From contig NZ_LMJT01000005.1 in assembly GCF_001429395.1 (NCBI RefSeq), positions 124,001 through 188,000 on the forward strand: DNA of 64,000 bases. Reading direction: 5' to 3'. This document shows, piece by piece, positions 35,380 through 45,371 of the stretch; position 1 is the first letter of the stretch; the number at the start of each line of letters is the position of its first letter. The notes under the pieces were generated by a model. The model was not told the origin of the DNA and searched no databases. It saw only the letters and a list, made by a program, of their open reading frames with translations. This stretch comes from Allobosea sp. Root381. Lineage in GTDB: Bacteria; Pseudomonadota; Alphaproteobacteria; Rhizobiales; Beijerinckiaceae. The position numbers and the translations under genes were made by a program.

Positions 35380-35587
35380 CGAAATCTCGCCATGGCACGG
35401 ATTTCCATCGCGGATTCAGCACCTTCTGCCATCATAGCAAACCCGTCTTGCATCTTTCGTCCGGATCGCGCAATCCATTTTGGCAGCCCGCAACCCGCCT
35501 CGTGCCGCGGCATGATGCGGCAGTCGCGAGCCCTAACGGCGCGGACGTCAGGAGCATCGCGTCGTCGGGCTCGTGCTTCCGCCGCCG

Positions 35588-36358
35588 TCACGACCGCTCC
35601 GGGCCTGGCCGGCCTTCCACGACCGCCTCTCCTCCCGGCTCGAAGCCTTCGAGGGTCGCGTCGTATCGGGGATGCAGGGTGCCCATCCAGCGATCCCAGA
35701 GCGAGAAGCTGTGGCCGTAGTTGAAACGGAAATGGCCGTGGTGCTGGTCGTGGAACACCGTACTCGCCAGCGGCCAGGGCGTGCGCCCGGCAGGTGACGC
35801 GAAATGCTCGTGACCGGCATGGCCGAGCATGCCGCTGATCTGATCATAGACCTTCTGCACCACCAGCATCTGCCACGGGATCGGCAGCACGAAGACGATA
35901 AGGGCATAATAGGCCTGGTTGAGGAGCGCCTCGACGAAGCTCTCGTGATGGTTGCTCCACACGGTCGGCGCGACGCTCTTATGATGCAGGGCATGGAAAC
36001 GATAGAACGGTTTCCAGTGCAGCAGCCGGTGCACCCAGTAGAACCAGGCATCGTAGAGCACCACGGAGACGAGGAGCATCAGCGGCCCCGACCACCACGA
36101 CAATGCAAGCGGAGCGATCGTCCAGCCATTGCCCTGGGCGAAGAGCCCGAAGGCGAAGCAGGCCGACAGGGTCAGGATCGAGACCGGCGCCTGCTTGAGT
36201 TCGGCCCATTTGCGCTTGTTCACGCGGTGCTTCTGGATGCGCCGCTCGGGATGGCGCGCATTCATCACCTCGAAGAACAGGCCTGTCAGCAACATGACCG
36301 CGAGCACCGCGGCCACGACCATGACGAACAGAATGAGGAACTCGGTGAATAGCGTCAC
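35588..36358 (-). CDS. sterol desaturase / fatty acid hydroxylase family protein
   Basis: A 256-residue integral membrane di-iron enzyme. The histidine clusters of the superfamily are visible: WVHRLLHW, FHALHHKSV and, near the C-terminus, HDQHHGHFRFNYGHSFSLWD. Three to four hydrophobic helices surround them. Family members hydroxylate or desaturate sterols, sphingoid bases or fatty acids at the membrane using oxygen. Starts at GTG 36358. In a cluster with acyl-activating and acyltransferase genes, hydroxylation of an acyl chain is likely; the substrate is unknown. Confidence 0.9.
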   Translation of the reverse strand: MTLFTEFLILFVMVVAAVLAVMLLTGLFFEVMNARHPERRIQKHRVNKRKWAELKQAPVSILTLSACFAFGLFAQGNGWTIAPLALSWWSGPLMLLVSVVLYDAWFYWVHRLLHWKPFYRFHALHHKSVAPTVWSNHHESFVEALLNQAYYALIVFVLPIPWQMLVVQKVYDQISGMLGHAGHEHFASPAGRTPWPLASTVFHDQHHGHFRFNYGHSFSLWDRWMGTLHPRYDATLEGFEPGGEAVVEGRPGPERS

Positions 36359-36504
36359 GGTCGAATCCCGATTCTGCCGCAGTCTGCCTTGCCTGTACGG
36401 AAGCTAGCCTCGCGGGCGCGGGGCCGCCAGCCCTTCGGTGACGGAATGCCCGCCCACGTCGGAGCCGATGGCGCCTTCGCATCGCTGTCCGGAGGATCGC
36501 GACA

Positions 36505-37293
36505 TCAGACGCGGAAAAGCCTTCGCAGCGTGCTGATGCTCTGACGCAGTTCCCCCGACGGCCGGAAGGAACGATTCGCCTGCATCTGCGCAATTTTCAG
36601 AGCCGCTTCCGTTTCGAATTCATAGGCGCTGTACAGCGCCTTGAAACGCTCGAGGAAGAGCGTCTGGTCGCGATTGTCCATCTCGGTGTAGCGCAATGCC
36701 TTGCCCTTGCTGAACTGGCCGATCGTCGTCTTGCTGCCGAAGGTTCCGACCACTGCCTCGGCATCGACCTCGGCGCCGATCTGGGCCGCGATGCTGCGCA
36801 CGACCGCGGCGCTGTCGAAGCAGATGTCGTTGTAGTTGAACACCGCGACGCCCGGCGTGCCCGCCCAGTTCAGGAAGCAGGCGATCTGGAGATCCAGCGC
36901 ATGCAGCGTGTCCGCCACGGTTACGAATTCGGAGAATCGACTGCTGCGCCACCGTCTGGAACGGGTCCCGTGATCCAGCATCGACAGGGCGATTTCGCGG
37001 GGGTCGCGTATCGAGGCGCTGCCCATGACGCGCCCCGAAGCCACGAGCTGCGCGAGATCCCGCGGCGGCGTCCCATGCGTCTTGAGGACGATATCCTGCC
37101 CGCCGATCGCTGTCTCGATCTCGTCGAGCAGCTCGGTCTCGATGAAGTTGAAATAGTTCTCGACCGAATCGATCGGCCGGAAAGGATGCCCGAGTCTTGC
37201 GACCTTCCGGCCCGCGGTCCGGAAGGTCTCCTCGGTCAGCTGGTAGAGAAAGGTGCTGGCCGACTTCGTGACCCCGTAGGATATGTAGATCAT
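36505..37293 (-). CDS. sulfotransferase-like protein
   Basis: A 262-residue P-loop protein. The N-terminal ISYGVTKSASTFLYQLTEE corresponds to the 5'-phosphosulfate loop of PAPS-dependent sulfotransferases (K-S-x-S/T-T-x-L), and SASIRDPREIALSMLDHG to the 3'-phosphate-binding segment. It would transfer sulfate from PAPS to a hydroxyl group in the cytoplasm. Located between the fatty-acid hydroxylase and the SDR gene with short gaps. The family is diverse and the sequence is a distant member, so substrate and even donor are inferred. Confidence 0.75.
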   Translation of the reverse strand: MIYISYGVTKSASTFLYQLTEETFRTAGRKVARLGHPFRPIDSVENYFNFIETELLDEIETAIGGQDIVLKTHGTPPRDLAQLVASGRVMGSASIRDPREIALSMLDHGTRSRRWRSSRFSEFVTVADTLHALDLQIACFLNWAGTPGVAVFNYNDICFDSAAVVRSIAAQIGAEVDAEAVVGTFGSKTTIGQFSKGKALRYTEMDNRDQTLFLERFKALYSAYEFETEAALKIAQMQANRSFRPSGELRQSISTLRRLFRV

Positions 37294-37312
37294 CGCCTGT
37301 TTCCCAGGATGG

Positions 37313-38185
37313 TCAGCGGCTTGCCCGCGGCCGATCGCGGGGGCCCGGCCCTGACGACGCTTGCCCGGCCCGGGACCCTTGCGTCGTAAAGCGCCTGAGC
37401 AACCGCCGCTGCCACCAGGCGAAGACCGGCCCGTAGAGGCTGTTGAACCAGGCCAGCAGTGAAACCAGCATGGAGGGTGCCAGGATGAAGCGGCCGGCCT
37501 CCGCCTGGCGAAGGATGCGCCGGGCCACCTCGGCCGCCGTCATGCTCCCCCCCTGTTCCGAGACCAGGCGCGTGACGAGGGGGCGGTTCTGCCGCTCGCG
37601 CTCCAGCTGCGGTGTCTCGGTATCGGGCGGGAAGGCGATGCCGACCGCGATACCCTGCGGCTCCAGCTCCAGCCGCAGGATCTCCGCCAGGGCCCGCAGC
37701 GCAAACTTGCCCGGCGCATAGGCGCTATAGCCGACGATGCCGAGAAAGGCCGCAGCCGACGAAATCAGCGTGATCCGCCCGCGGGCTTCCTGCAGCGCGG
37801 GAACCGCCGCTCGCACCAGATGGAGCGTCCCGAAATAGTTCGTCGTCATCTGCGTACGATGGATGGCGAGATCGAGATCGAGGAACATGCCGGGCTCGGC
37901 GGTCCCCGCCGAGGTGATCAACCAGTCGATGCGGCCGTGCCGGCGAAAGACCTCGTCGATGGCGGCTTGGCAGGCGATCGGATCGTCGACATCGACGGAC
38001 GCGATGTCGACCGCGCCCGCAGCACTGCCTGCGAGCTCGGCCTCGACGGCGCGAAGCCGGGTCATGTCGCGGGCGAGCAGCACCACGCGATAGCCGCGCT
38101 CCAGCAGGTAGCGGGCGCAGGCCAGGCCGATTCCGCTAGAACCTCCCGATATGACGGCGACCTTCGCCGCTGCGGCGCTCGGCAT
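37313..38185 (-). CDS. short-chain dehydrogenase/reductase, 3-ketodihydrosphingosine-reductase-like
   Basis: A 290-residue NAD(P)H-dependent enzyme. Cofactor loop SGGSSGIGLACARYL and catalytic Ser (LISSAAAF) with Y-x3-K (YSAYAPGKFA) are intact. A C-terminal amphipathic or membrane-associated tail (MLVSLLAWFNSLYGPVFAWWQRRLL) and the AVGIAFPPDTETPQLE segment resemble 3-dehydrosphinganine reductases, which act on long-chain ketones at membranes. With an LpxL-type acyltransferase just upstream, reduction of a beta-keto lipid is a fair inference. Generic SDR is the fallback call. Confidence 0.85.
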   Translation of the reverse strand: MPSAAAAKVAVISGGSSGIGLACARYLLERGYRVVLLARDMTRLRAVEAELAGSAAGAVDIASVDVDDPIACQAAIDEVFRRHGRIDWLITSAGTAEPGMFLDLDLAIHRTQMTTNYFGTLHLVRAAVPALQEARGRITLISSAAAFLGIVGYSAYAPGKFALRALAEILRLELEPQGIAVGIAFPPDTETPQLERERQNRPLVTRLVSEQGGSMTAAEVARRILRQAEAGRFILAPSMLVSLLAWFNSLYGPVFAWWQRRLLRRFTTQGSRAGQASSGPGPRDRPRASR

Positions 38186-38230
38186 CAGCGCTCCTCCGGG
38201 CGCAACGACACCGGCAGCGCCGGCATTGGA

Positions 38231-39079
38231 TCAATCGATCGGCGCAAGGGAATCGTCCAGGTAATACCACTGGTCCAGATGCTTCAGGACGATCGGCTCG
38301 ATCAGGTCGTTCAGCAGGGCGACATCGGCAAGCGGGTCACCGTCTCCCGGCGGAAGGGTGTAGGGCGGCAGGAAGCGCACGCGAAACCGCGCGCCGCCGA
38401 CGCGTTCGCAATATCCCAGCACGATCTGGGCACCCGTGCGCCGGGCTAGCTTTGCAGCGACGGCCAGATTGCCCTTGAGATGCGGCGGGCGCCCGAAGAG
38501 AGGCGCCATCATCCGGCCGTCTCGCACCTCGTCGGGGAAAATCGCGACGGTGCCGTTGTTCCTGAGCAGAGAGAGCGCATGCCGCGCGCCATTGCGGTCC
38601 GGCGCCAGCACCTTCACGCCGAATTCTTTCCGTGTCTTGTCCGCGATCTCGCGATGCAGCGGGTCGCCGGGCACCTCGGAGATCGAGGCGATCGGGACGC
38701 CGATCACCTGCAGCGCCGATGCGACCACCTCCCAGTTTCCGACATGCAGGCAAAGCGCGATCGTCGGCATCTGCCCGACCCTCGCTCCCGCCTCCTCGAC
38801 GCCTAGCATCTCGATCCGGCCCGTTTCCGCGAAGCGATGCGAGATCGCGAACTCCGCCATCAGCCGGCCGATATTGTCGGCGAAGCGCCAGACCATCCGC
38901 TCCAGCTCCGCATCCGGAGCGGCCGGCAGGTGCCGCCTGAGGTTCGAGCGGGCCTTCTCGGCGACATCGGGAGTAACGAACCTGATCTTCAGCCTGGCGA
39001 GCTGCCCGCCGAGGGCCGACGCCGGCCCGACGGGCAGGCGGCGCATCAGCCGGTGTAGGATTCGTTCCCAGGAGACCAT
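38231..39079 (-). CDS. lysophospholipid/lipid A-type acyltransferase (LpxL/HtrB family)
   Basis: A 282-residue acyltransferase. The catalytic H-x4-E motif is CLHVGNWEVVASAL and a second conserved stretch is GTVAIFPDEVRDGRMMAPLFGRP. Unlike LpxL it lacks a clear N-terminal membrane anchor, beginning MVSWERILHRLMRRL. Family enzymes transfer an acyl chain from ACP or CoA to a hydroxyl group of a lipid. Given a dedicated ACP about 8 kb away, an ACP-linked acyl donor is plausible. It lies between the SDR and P450 genes with 16-45 bp gaps. Confidence 0.88.
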   Translation of the reverse strand: MVSWERILHRLMRRLPVGPASALGGQLARLKIRFVTPDVAEKARSNLRRHLPAAPDAELERMVWRFADNIGRLMAEFAISHRFAETGRIEMLGVEEAGARVGQMPTIALCLHVGNWEVVASALQVIGVPIASISEVPGDPLHREIADKTRKEFGVKVLAPDRNGARHALSLLRNNGTVAIFPDEVRDGRMMAPLFGRPPHLKGNLAVAAKLARRTGAQIVLGYCERVGGARFRVRFLPPYTLPPGDGDPLADVALLNDLIEPIVLKHLDQWYYLDDSLAPID

Positions 39080-39095
39080 GCCTGCCGCTTCCGCC

Positions 39096-40604
39096 TTAGC
39101 TCTGACGACCGGAAGAGCGCCGCAGCACGCGCGCCGGCAGGCCGCCGCCGGGCCGCAGCGTCAGGCGGCAGACAGGCTCGACCCTGTAGCCCGCACGCGG
39201 AACGACATCGAAGCGCTGGGCCAGTATCGCGAGGCACAGCGTGGCCTCGTCGAGGCCGAAATTCATACCCGGGCAGATCCGTGGGCCGACGGTGAAGGGG
39301 ATGAAGGCGAAGGGATCGATCCGGCTGCCGTCGAGGAAGCGCTCGGGCAGGAAATGGTTCGGCCGGTCCCAGAGATCGCTCGCCCGATGCAGCAGCCAGG
39401 GCGCGATCATCACCAGCGCCGCCTTCTCGACCCTGACGCTGCCAATCATGTCGGCTTCCAGCGCTTGCCGCGGCAGCAGCGGCACGGGCGGATAGAGACG
39501 TAGCGTCTCTTGGATGACGGCGCGGCACCAGCGCAGCCGCGGCAGATCCGCCAGCGTCGGCGCACGCCCGCCGCAGACCTCCGCGAGCTCGTCATGAACC
39601 TTCCGCTGCACCCAGGGCGCATTGGCCAGGAGATACCAGACCCAGCTCAGCGTCGTCGCGGTCGTCTCGTGCCCCGCCATGAAGATCGTCGCCGCTTCGT
39701 TGCGGAGCGCGGTAACGTCCAAGGGGGCTCCGCCGCTGCGCTGGTTGCGGCGGATCAGCAGGTCGACCATCGAGCCCGCATCGCCCTCGCCGGCAAGGTG
39801 GGCGTTGATGACGTTCTCAACCACCTCATGGACCATCGCGATGGCCCGGCGCCTGCCCTTGCCCCCAAAGGCCCGCCAACCCTCGTCCGCCCCGAGGAAA
39901 TAGCCGAGATTGAAGGAATCGGCATGGCGCTGAAAGGAGCTGAAGCCGTCGATGACCTGTTGTGCCGCCTCCCGCGCAATGCTCTTGCCGAAGACCGCGC
40001 GGGAGATGATCGCAGCCGTGAGGCGCCCCATCTCCTCGGTCAGCTCGACCTCGGCCCCGCCCGGCAGACGCTCCCATTCCTCGGCGAGGGCGCCTGCGGC
40101 ATCCTCCATCGTCTGGCCGAATTCCGGCAGGCGGCGCTTATGGACGATATCCGCCACGAGCGGCCGGCGCCTCTTCCAGGTCTCGCCGTCGCTGATGAAC
40201 AGCCCGTCGCCGAGCAGCGCCTCGAGCGCCCGCCGCATCTGGGGGCTCTTTCGCTCAAAATTGGCGTGCCGGGTGACGAGGACGTATTTGACGTGTTCGG
40301 GCGTGTTGACGAAGACGATCTGCCGGCGCGCGATGCGGAAACTGTCGATCCCCGCGCGGTAGTACTTTGACGTCCAACCGCCGATCAGATTGTGGCGCGC
40401 GCCCAGCACGATCTGAAGGATGTTGGGGTCCTGCTTCAACGGCTCCGGATGGCACGGAACGAACTCGTCGGCGCCGCGACGCTCGATGATCGGCGCCGGC
40501 CGGTAAAGCCATGAGCCGATCCTGTTCCGGAACCCGGCCTGTTTCGGGCCGCCTGCCGATTGAGGCTCATCGGGGGAGCCGGTTCTGAAAAAGCGGTCGA
40601 CCAT
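39096..40604 (-). CDS. cytochrome P450
   Basis: A 502-residue heme monooxygenase. The I-helix oxygen-binding motif is FMAGHETTATTLSW, ExxR is IQETLRLYPP, and the heme loop is FTVGPRICPGMNFG with Cys444 as iron ligand. Start ATG 40604 is chosen over ATG 40682, as it has an AGG upstream and gives a normal P450 N-terminus. The pattern is closest to CYP4/CYP102-like fatty-acid hydroxylases. No ferredoxin gene is adjacent, so redox partners are elsewhere. Likely hydroxylates an acyl chain of the cluster product. Confidence 0.92.
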   Translation of the reverse strand: MVDRFFRTGSPDEPQSAGGPKQAGFRNRIGSWLYRPAPIIERRGADEFVPCHPEPLKQDPNILQIVLGARHNLIGGWTSKYYRAGIDSFRIARRQIVFVNTPEHVKYVLVTRHANFERKSPQMRRALEALLGDGLFISDGETWKRRRPLVADIVHKRRLPEFGQTMEDAAGALAEEWERLPGGAEVELTEEMGRLTAAIISRAVFGKSIAREAAQQVIDGFSSFQRHADSFNLGYFLGADEGWRAFGGKGRRRAIAMVHEVVENVINAHLAGEGDAGSMVDLLIRRNQRSGGAPLDVTALRNEAATIFMAGHETTATTLSWVWYLLANAPWVQRKVHDELAEVCGGRAPTLADLPRLRWCRAVIQETLRLYPPVPLLPRQALEADMIGSVRVEKAALVMIAPWLLHRASDLWDRPNHFLPERFLDGSRIDPFAFIPFTVGPRICPGMNFGLDEATLCLAILAQRFDVVPRAGYRVEPVCRLTLRPGGGLPARVLRRSSGRQS

Positions 40605-40736
40605 GAAAGCCTGGCAGTGACGAAGCCGATGCTCGAAAGCACGCGACCTCACGTTAAGACACGATGCGCGGCCGATCCGCAAGGAGAAGCGACACCGCTC
40701 CGGCGGCCGATTGCCCCGGGCCGCAAGACCTGTCGT

Positions 40737-41816
40737 TCAGGCGGCAGAGGGGCGAAACAGCAAGCGCAGGCGCCCGGCGCCGCACAACAGGCCGAGCTGA
40801 AGCGTCATCGTCGCGACGCGCCGCCTTGCCTCCCGCGTCATGGGCTTGGCGGACAAGGCGCGCAGCGTCTGCAAAGCTCCTTCATAGTCCCCGGCGGCTC
40901 GCTGCGCCTGGGCAAAGCGCAGTTGGATCGCCCCGATCTCCGGGGCGAGTTCCGCCGATCGGCGATGCGCCGCAAGCGCCTCGTCATGCCTGCCCATCTT
41001 CGAAAGCAGATGACCGAGATTGTGCCACCCGATCTCGCCGTCGGGAGCGATCTCGGCGGCTTTGCGCGCAAGCGCGAGGGCGAGTTCATTCCGTTGCGAC
41101 GCAAGTGCGGCCTGGGAAAGATACATCAGGTAATGCGGCGAACGCTTGCGCCTCGCCCTCGAGCGAGCGGCGATGCTCGCGATGTCGCTCGCGTCGTTCA
41201 CGACGGCCAGCACGAGTTCCGAGAGAAGCCCGCATTCCGCCAGATAGGACGCAACGGCATGTCCCGCGTGAGGCAGCTTCAGCAGCTGCACCTCCATTTC
41301 GCCGGCGATGGACTCCGCATGCAGTCGTTCGGGGAGCATCGCGGGGTCATAGGCGATGATGGCAGGCACGCTCGCCGGAAGCGGGCCGGAAAGCTCCGGC
41401 AGCCATTTCTCGCGCGCATGCCGGGGCCAACGCCGTTCGAAAGGGACCTTGCGCGGGTCGCGGCTGTACTGGGGAGACAAGGCCAGGGCAGCGGAAGCAC
41501 CGACATGATCGGCGAAGCGCAGCGCCGCATAGCCCCCCATGCTCGAGCCATAGGTGACGACACGGCGATAGCCTTGGACCGCTTGCCGAATCGCGACGAC
41601 CGCCTCGCGCCAATCCGGCTCGTGAAACCAGCTGTTGCGCCCGTTCACGACATGGACGGCGGCGATGCCCTGCTGGCCAAAGAACGTCTCGCCGAACGCA
41701 AGGCGGTCGAGATCGGGCGTATCGGCAAAGGAATCGAAGGTCACGATGCAGGCGGCGCTCGCCCGATGCGCAACCTTCACCAGGAGATGCCGTGATCGAT
41801 ATACGACGGTCAGCAA
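40737..41816 (-). CDS. alpha/beta-hydrolase-like domain fused to TPR repeats
   Basis: A 359-residue protein. Residues 1-210 form an alpha/beta-hydrolase-like domain with nucleophile elbow TYGSSMGGYAAL and a late histidine (LPHAGHAVASYL). Residues about 230-350 hold tetratricopeptide repeats, for example EIGWHNLGHLLSKMGRHDEALAAHRRSAELAP. It starts with TTG 41816, as no ATG or GTG precedes the conserved VVYRSRHLLVKV. It heads the minus-strand lipid cluster. A thioesterase or acyltransferase role is possible; no substrate is known. Confidence 0.8.
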   Translation of the reverse strand: MLTVVYRSRHLLVKVAHRASAACIVTFDSFADTPDLDRLAFGETFFGQQGIAAVHVVNGRNSWFHEPDWREAVVAIRQAVQGYRRVVTYGSSMGGYAALRFADHVGASAALALSPQYSRDPRKVPFERRWPRHAREKWLPELSGPLPASVPAIIAYDPAMLPERLHAESIAGEMEVQLLKLPHAGHAVASYLAECGLLSELVLAVVNDASDIASIAARSRARRKRSPHYLMYLSQAALASQRNELALALARKAAEIAPDGEIGWHNLGHLLSKMGRHDEALAAHRRSAELAPEIGAIQLRFAQAQRAAGDYEGALQTLRALSAKPMTREARRRVATMTLQLGLLCGAGRLRLLFRPSAA

Positions 41817-41852
41817 TGCCTGCCCCAGCGACGCGCGCCACTCTCGCCTACG

Positions 41853-41870
41853 CCTTGTCTGCGGACAAGG
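41853..41870 (-). terminator. hairpin after pcaQ
   Basis: CCTTGTC (41853-41859) and GACAAGG (41864-41870) make a perfect 7-bp stem with a 4-base loop, in the 90-bp gap between the 3' end of pcaQ and the start of the hydrolase-TPR gene. It could separate the two minus-strand units. There is no clear T-run, so intrinsic termination is uncertain. Confidence 0.4.
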
Positions 41871-41906
41871 TGCTTCTCGACCGCCGCGATCATCGCAGGA
41901 CCATGC

Positions 41907-42833
41907 TCAGCCCGCCCCGCCCGGCCGATAGGGCGCAGACGCTGCCCGCAGCGCCTGCGCGACGACGGCAAGCGATGGATCGGCATCGATCTCACCGGCC
42001 CGGGTCGTGATGCCGACCGGTCCCTGGGTGTCGCGCATGTCGACATCCAGGAGGTTGAGGAGGCCGAGCGAAAGGTCTTCGGCCACGACGCCTGTCGAGA
42101 TGATCCAGATCGCGTCGGATATCCGCACATAGCGGCGCCCGAACGCCATCGACACCGTCTCGATCTGGTCGCGTATCTCGGCGACGCCCTTGGCGGTGAG
42201 GAAGGCATCGACGGTCGGGCGGATCACCGAGCGCGGCGGCGGCATCAGCACCGTGAAATCGGACAAGCGCCGCGGGTCGAAGGCTCCGTCCATGGCGGGG
42301 TGGTCCGGTCGCACGACGAAGGCCAGCGGCTCCGAATAGAGCTGCTCGAAGGACAGCCCGATCATGGGCTCCGGCCCGGCGAAGCGGCCGACGACGAGAT
42401 CGAGTTCGCCGCCCCGCAGCTGGCCGAGCAGGACGTGGTTGTCTCCGGTCACGATGCGCAGGACCGGTTTGAACTCCAGGGATTTCAACAGCATCATCGC
42501 CTCGGGCATGGTCCGGGCGGAGGCCGTCGGCAGGACGCCGATCCGCAGCACCGGCCGGCTCTCGCCCAAGCGGACGCTGGCGATCCCGCGGCGCAGGGCG
42601 GACATGCTGGCCTCGGCATGCCGCAGGAACACCTCGCCCGCCGCCGAAAGCACGAGGCTGCGCGCGCTGCGGTCGAAGAGGCGTACGCCCAGCACCTCCT
42701 CGAGTTCCCGCAGCGTCTTCGAGACGGCTGGCTGGGTCACGGCCAGCACGTTCGCCGCGGCTGCGACGCTGCCGAGCTGCACCACCTCCAGAAAAGCGGC
42801 CAGATGCCGGAGACGGATGCGCGAATCGATCAT
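41907..42833 (-). CDS. pcaQ: LysR-family activator of protocatechuate genes PcaQ
   Basis: A 308-residue LysR-type regulator. The winged helix-turn-helix is at residues 5-65 (LRHLAAFLEVVQLGSVAAAANVLAVTQPAVSKTLRELE read in pieces), followed by the effector domain with VLRIGVLPTASARTMPEAM, typical of PcaQ. It is divergent from the pca operon it most likely activates in response to beta-carboxymuconolactone or related intermediates. ATG 42833 opens directly at the shared promoter. Distinction from other LysR proteins rests on both sequence and position. Confidence 0.92.
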   Translation of the reverse strand: MIDSRIRLRHLAAFLEVVQLGSVAAAANVLAVTQPAVSKTLRELEEVLGVRLFDRSARSLVLSAAGEVFLRHAEASMSALRRGIASVRLGESRPVLRIGVLPTASARTMPEAMMLLKSLEFKPVLRIVTGDNHVLLGQLRGGELDLVVGRFAGPEPMIGLSFEQLYSEPLAFVVRPDHPAMDGAFDPRRLSDFTVLMPPPRSVIRPTVDAFLTAKGVAEIRDQIETVSMAFGRRYVRISDAIWIISTGVVAEDLSLGLLNLLDVDMRDTQGPVGITTRAGEIDADPSLAVVAQALRAASAPYRPGGAG

Positions 42834-42971
42834 CGCATAACCTATAACTCATATATGCATGACAAATCCTCAATTGGCATAACTTCCAGCCGCATTTATA
42901 GCGATGGCGAAAAGGTGCCGCCCTCGGCCGTCATCGGCGAGGTCGAGACACTGCTTTCGAGGGAGAAGCCA
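42834..42971. promoter_or_regulatory. divergent pcaQ-pcaC promoter region
   Basis: This 138-bp stretch is AT-rich around 42837-42895. ATAACC at 42837-42842 matches the left half of the rhizobial PcaQ site ATAACC-N4-GGTTAA, but the right half is not conserved (ACTCAT). A partly palindromic TCATATATGCATGA lies just beyond (T-N11-A form). The pcaC ribosome site GAGGGAG ends the region. Confidence 0.5.
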
Positions 42972-43378
42972 GTGCCCGACCACAGCGAACGATACCGCAC
43001 CGGCATGGCCACGAGACGGGCCGTGCTCGGCGACGCCCATGTCGACCGCGCCTCCGGCCGCATGACCGCCTTCGACGCGCCGTTTCAGGAATTCATCACC
43101 GAGGGCGCCTGGGGCACCGTCTGGTCGCGGCCCGAGCTGACACCGCGCGAGCGCTCGATGATCACCATCGCCTTGCTGGCGGCGCTGGGCCATGATGAGG
43201 AGGTCGCGATGCATGTCCGCGCGACCGCCAATACCGGTGCCACCGAAAGCGATATCCGCGAAGCGCTGCTGCATGTCGCCGTCTATGCCGGCGTGCCGGC
43301 GGCGAACCGGGCCTACAAGATCTGCAAGGAGGCTTTTTCGAAGATGGCTGCACCGACGACCGGCAGCGGGGAGCACTC

Positions 43379-43382
<4 letters not shown>
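42972..43382 (+). CDS. pcaC: 4-carboxymuconolactone decarboxylase
   Basis: A 136-residue helical protein that decarboxylates 4-carboxymuconolactone to 3-oxoadipate enol-lactone. Family segments are FDAPFQEFITEGAWGTVWSRP and SMITIALLAALGHDEEVAMHV, with the conserved GHDEEVAMH, and DIREALLHVAVYAGVPAAN. GTG 42972 with GAGGGAG upstream gives the normal length; a longer open frame begins far upstream inside pcaQ on the other strand. First gene of the pca operon, overlapping pcaF by 4 nt. Confidence 0.95.
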
Positions 43383-44587
<1,205 letters not shown>

Positions 44588-44660
44588 TCAGAGAATAATC
44601 CGAAGAGACGCTTCGCCCTCGGCGAAGAAGATCTCGCGCAAGACTAAGGTGGGAAGACTG

Positions 44661-45371
44661 ATGGGCGAAAAAATCTATGACGGCCCGAAAGCCGCGCTCG
44701 ACGGGCTGCTCTTCGACGGCATGACCATCATGTCCGGCGGCTTCGGGCTGTCGGGCAATCCGGAGAGCCTGATCCCCGAGATCCGCGATTCCGGCGTGAA
44801 GAACCTCACGGTGATCTCCAACAATGCCGGCGCCGACGGTTTTGGCCTGTGGATGCTGCTCCAAACCCGGCAGATCAGGAAGATGATCGCTTCCTATGTG
44901 GGCGAGAACAAGTTGTTCGAGCAGCAATACCTCGCCGGCGAGCTGGAACTCGAGCTCAACCCGCAGGGCACCTTGGCCGAGCGCATCCGCGCCGGCGGCG
45001 CCGGCATCCCGGCCTTCTACACCCGCACCGGCGTCGGCACCGTCGTCGCCGAGGGCAAGCCGGTCGAGGAGTTCGAGGGCCAGTCTTACGTCCGCGAGAC
45101 CTGGCTGAGGGCAGACCTTGCCGTCGTCAAGGCCTGGAAGGCCGATACCGCCGGCAACCTCACCTATCGAAAGACCGCGCGCAACTTCAATCCGAACATG
45201 GCGACCGCCGGCAAGGTGACCGTGGCCGAGGTCGAGGAAATCGTGCCGGCAGGCACCCTCGACCCCGAGGCGATCCATACGCCTGGCATCTATGTCGACC
45301 GCGTCATCCTGAGCACGATCAACGAGAAGCGCATCGAGAAGCTCACCGAGCGCAAGAGGGAGACGGCATAA
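44661..45371 (+). CDS. pcaI: 3-oxoadipate CoA-transferase subunit A
   Basis: A 236-residue alpha subunit of a family I CoA-transferase, which moves CoA from succinyl-CoA to 3-oxoadipate. The family start [20 protein letters not shown] and the glycine-rich [12 protein letters not shown] loop are clear. ATG 44661 is used; the in-frame extension to 44568 is not conserved. Its TAA overlaps the pcaJ ATG by one base. A plain acetoacetate CoA-transferase (ScoA) is hard to exclude by sequence alone, but the operon decides. Confidence 0.92.
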   Translation: MGEKIYDGPKAALDGLLFDGMTIMSGGFGLSGNPESLIPEIRDSGVKNLTVISNNAGADGFGLWMLLQTRQIRKMIASYVGENKLFEQQYLAGELELELNPQGTLAERIRAGGAGIPAFYTRTGVGTVVAEGKPVEEFEGQSYVRETWLRADLAVVKAWKADTAGNLTYRKTARNFNPNMATAGKVTVAEVEEIVPAGTLDPEAIHTPGIYVDRVILSTINEKRIEKLTERKRETA

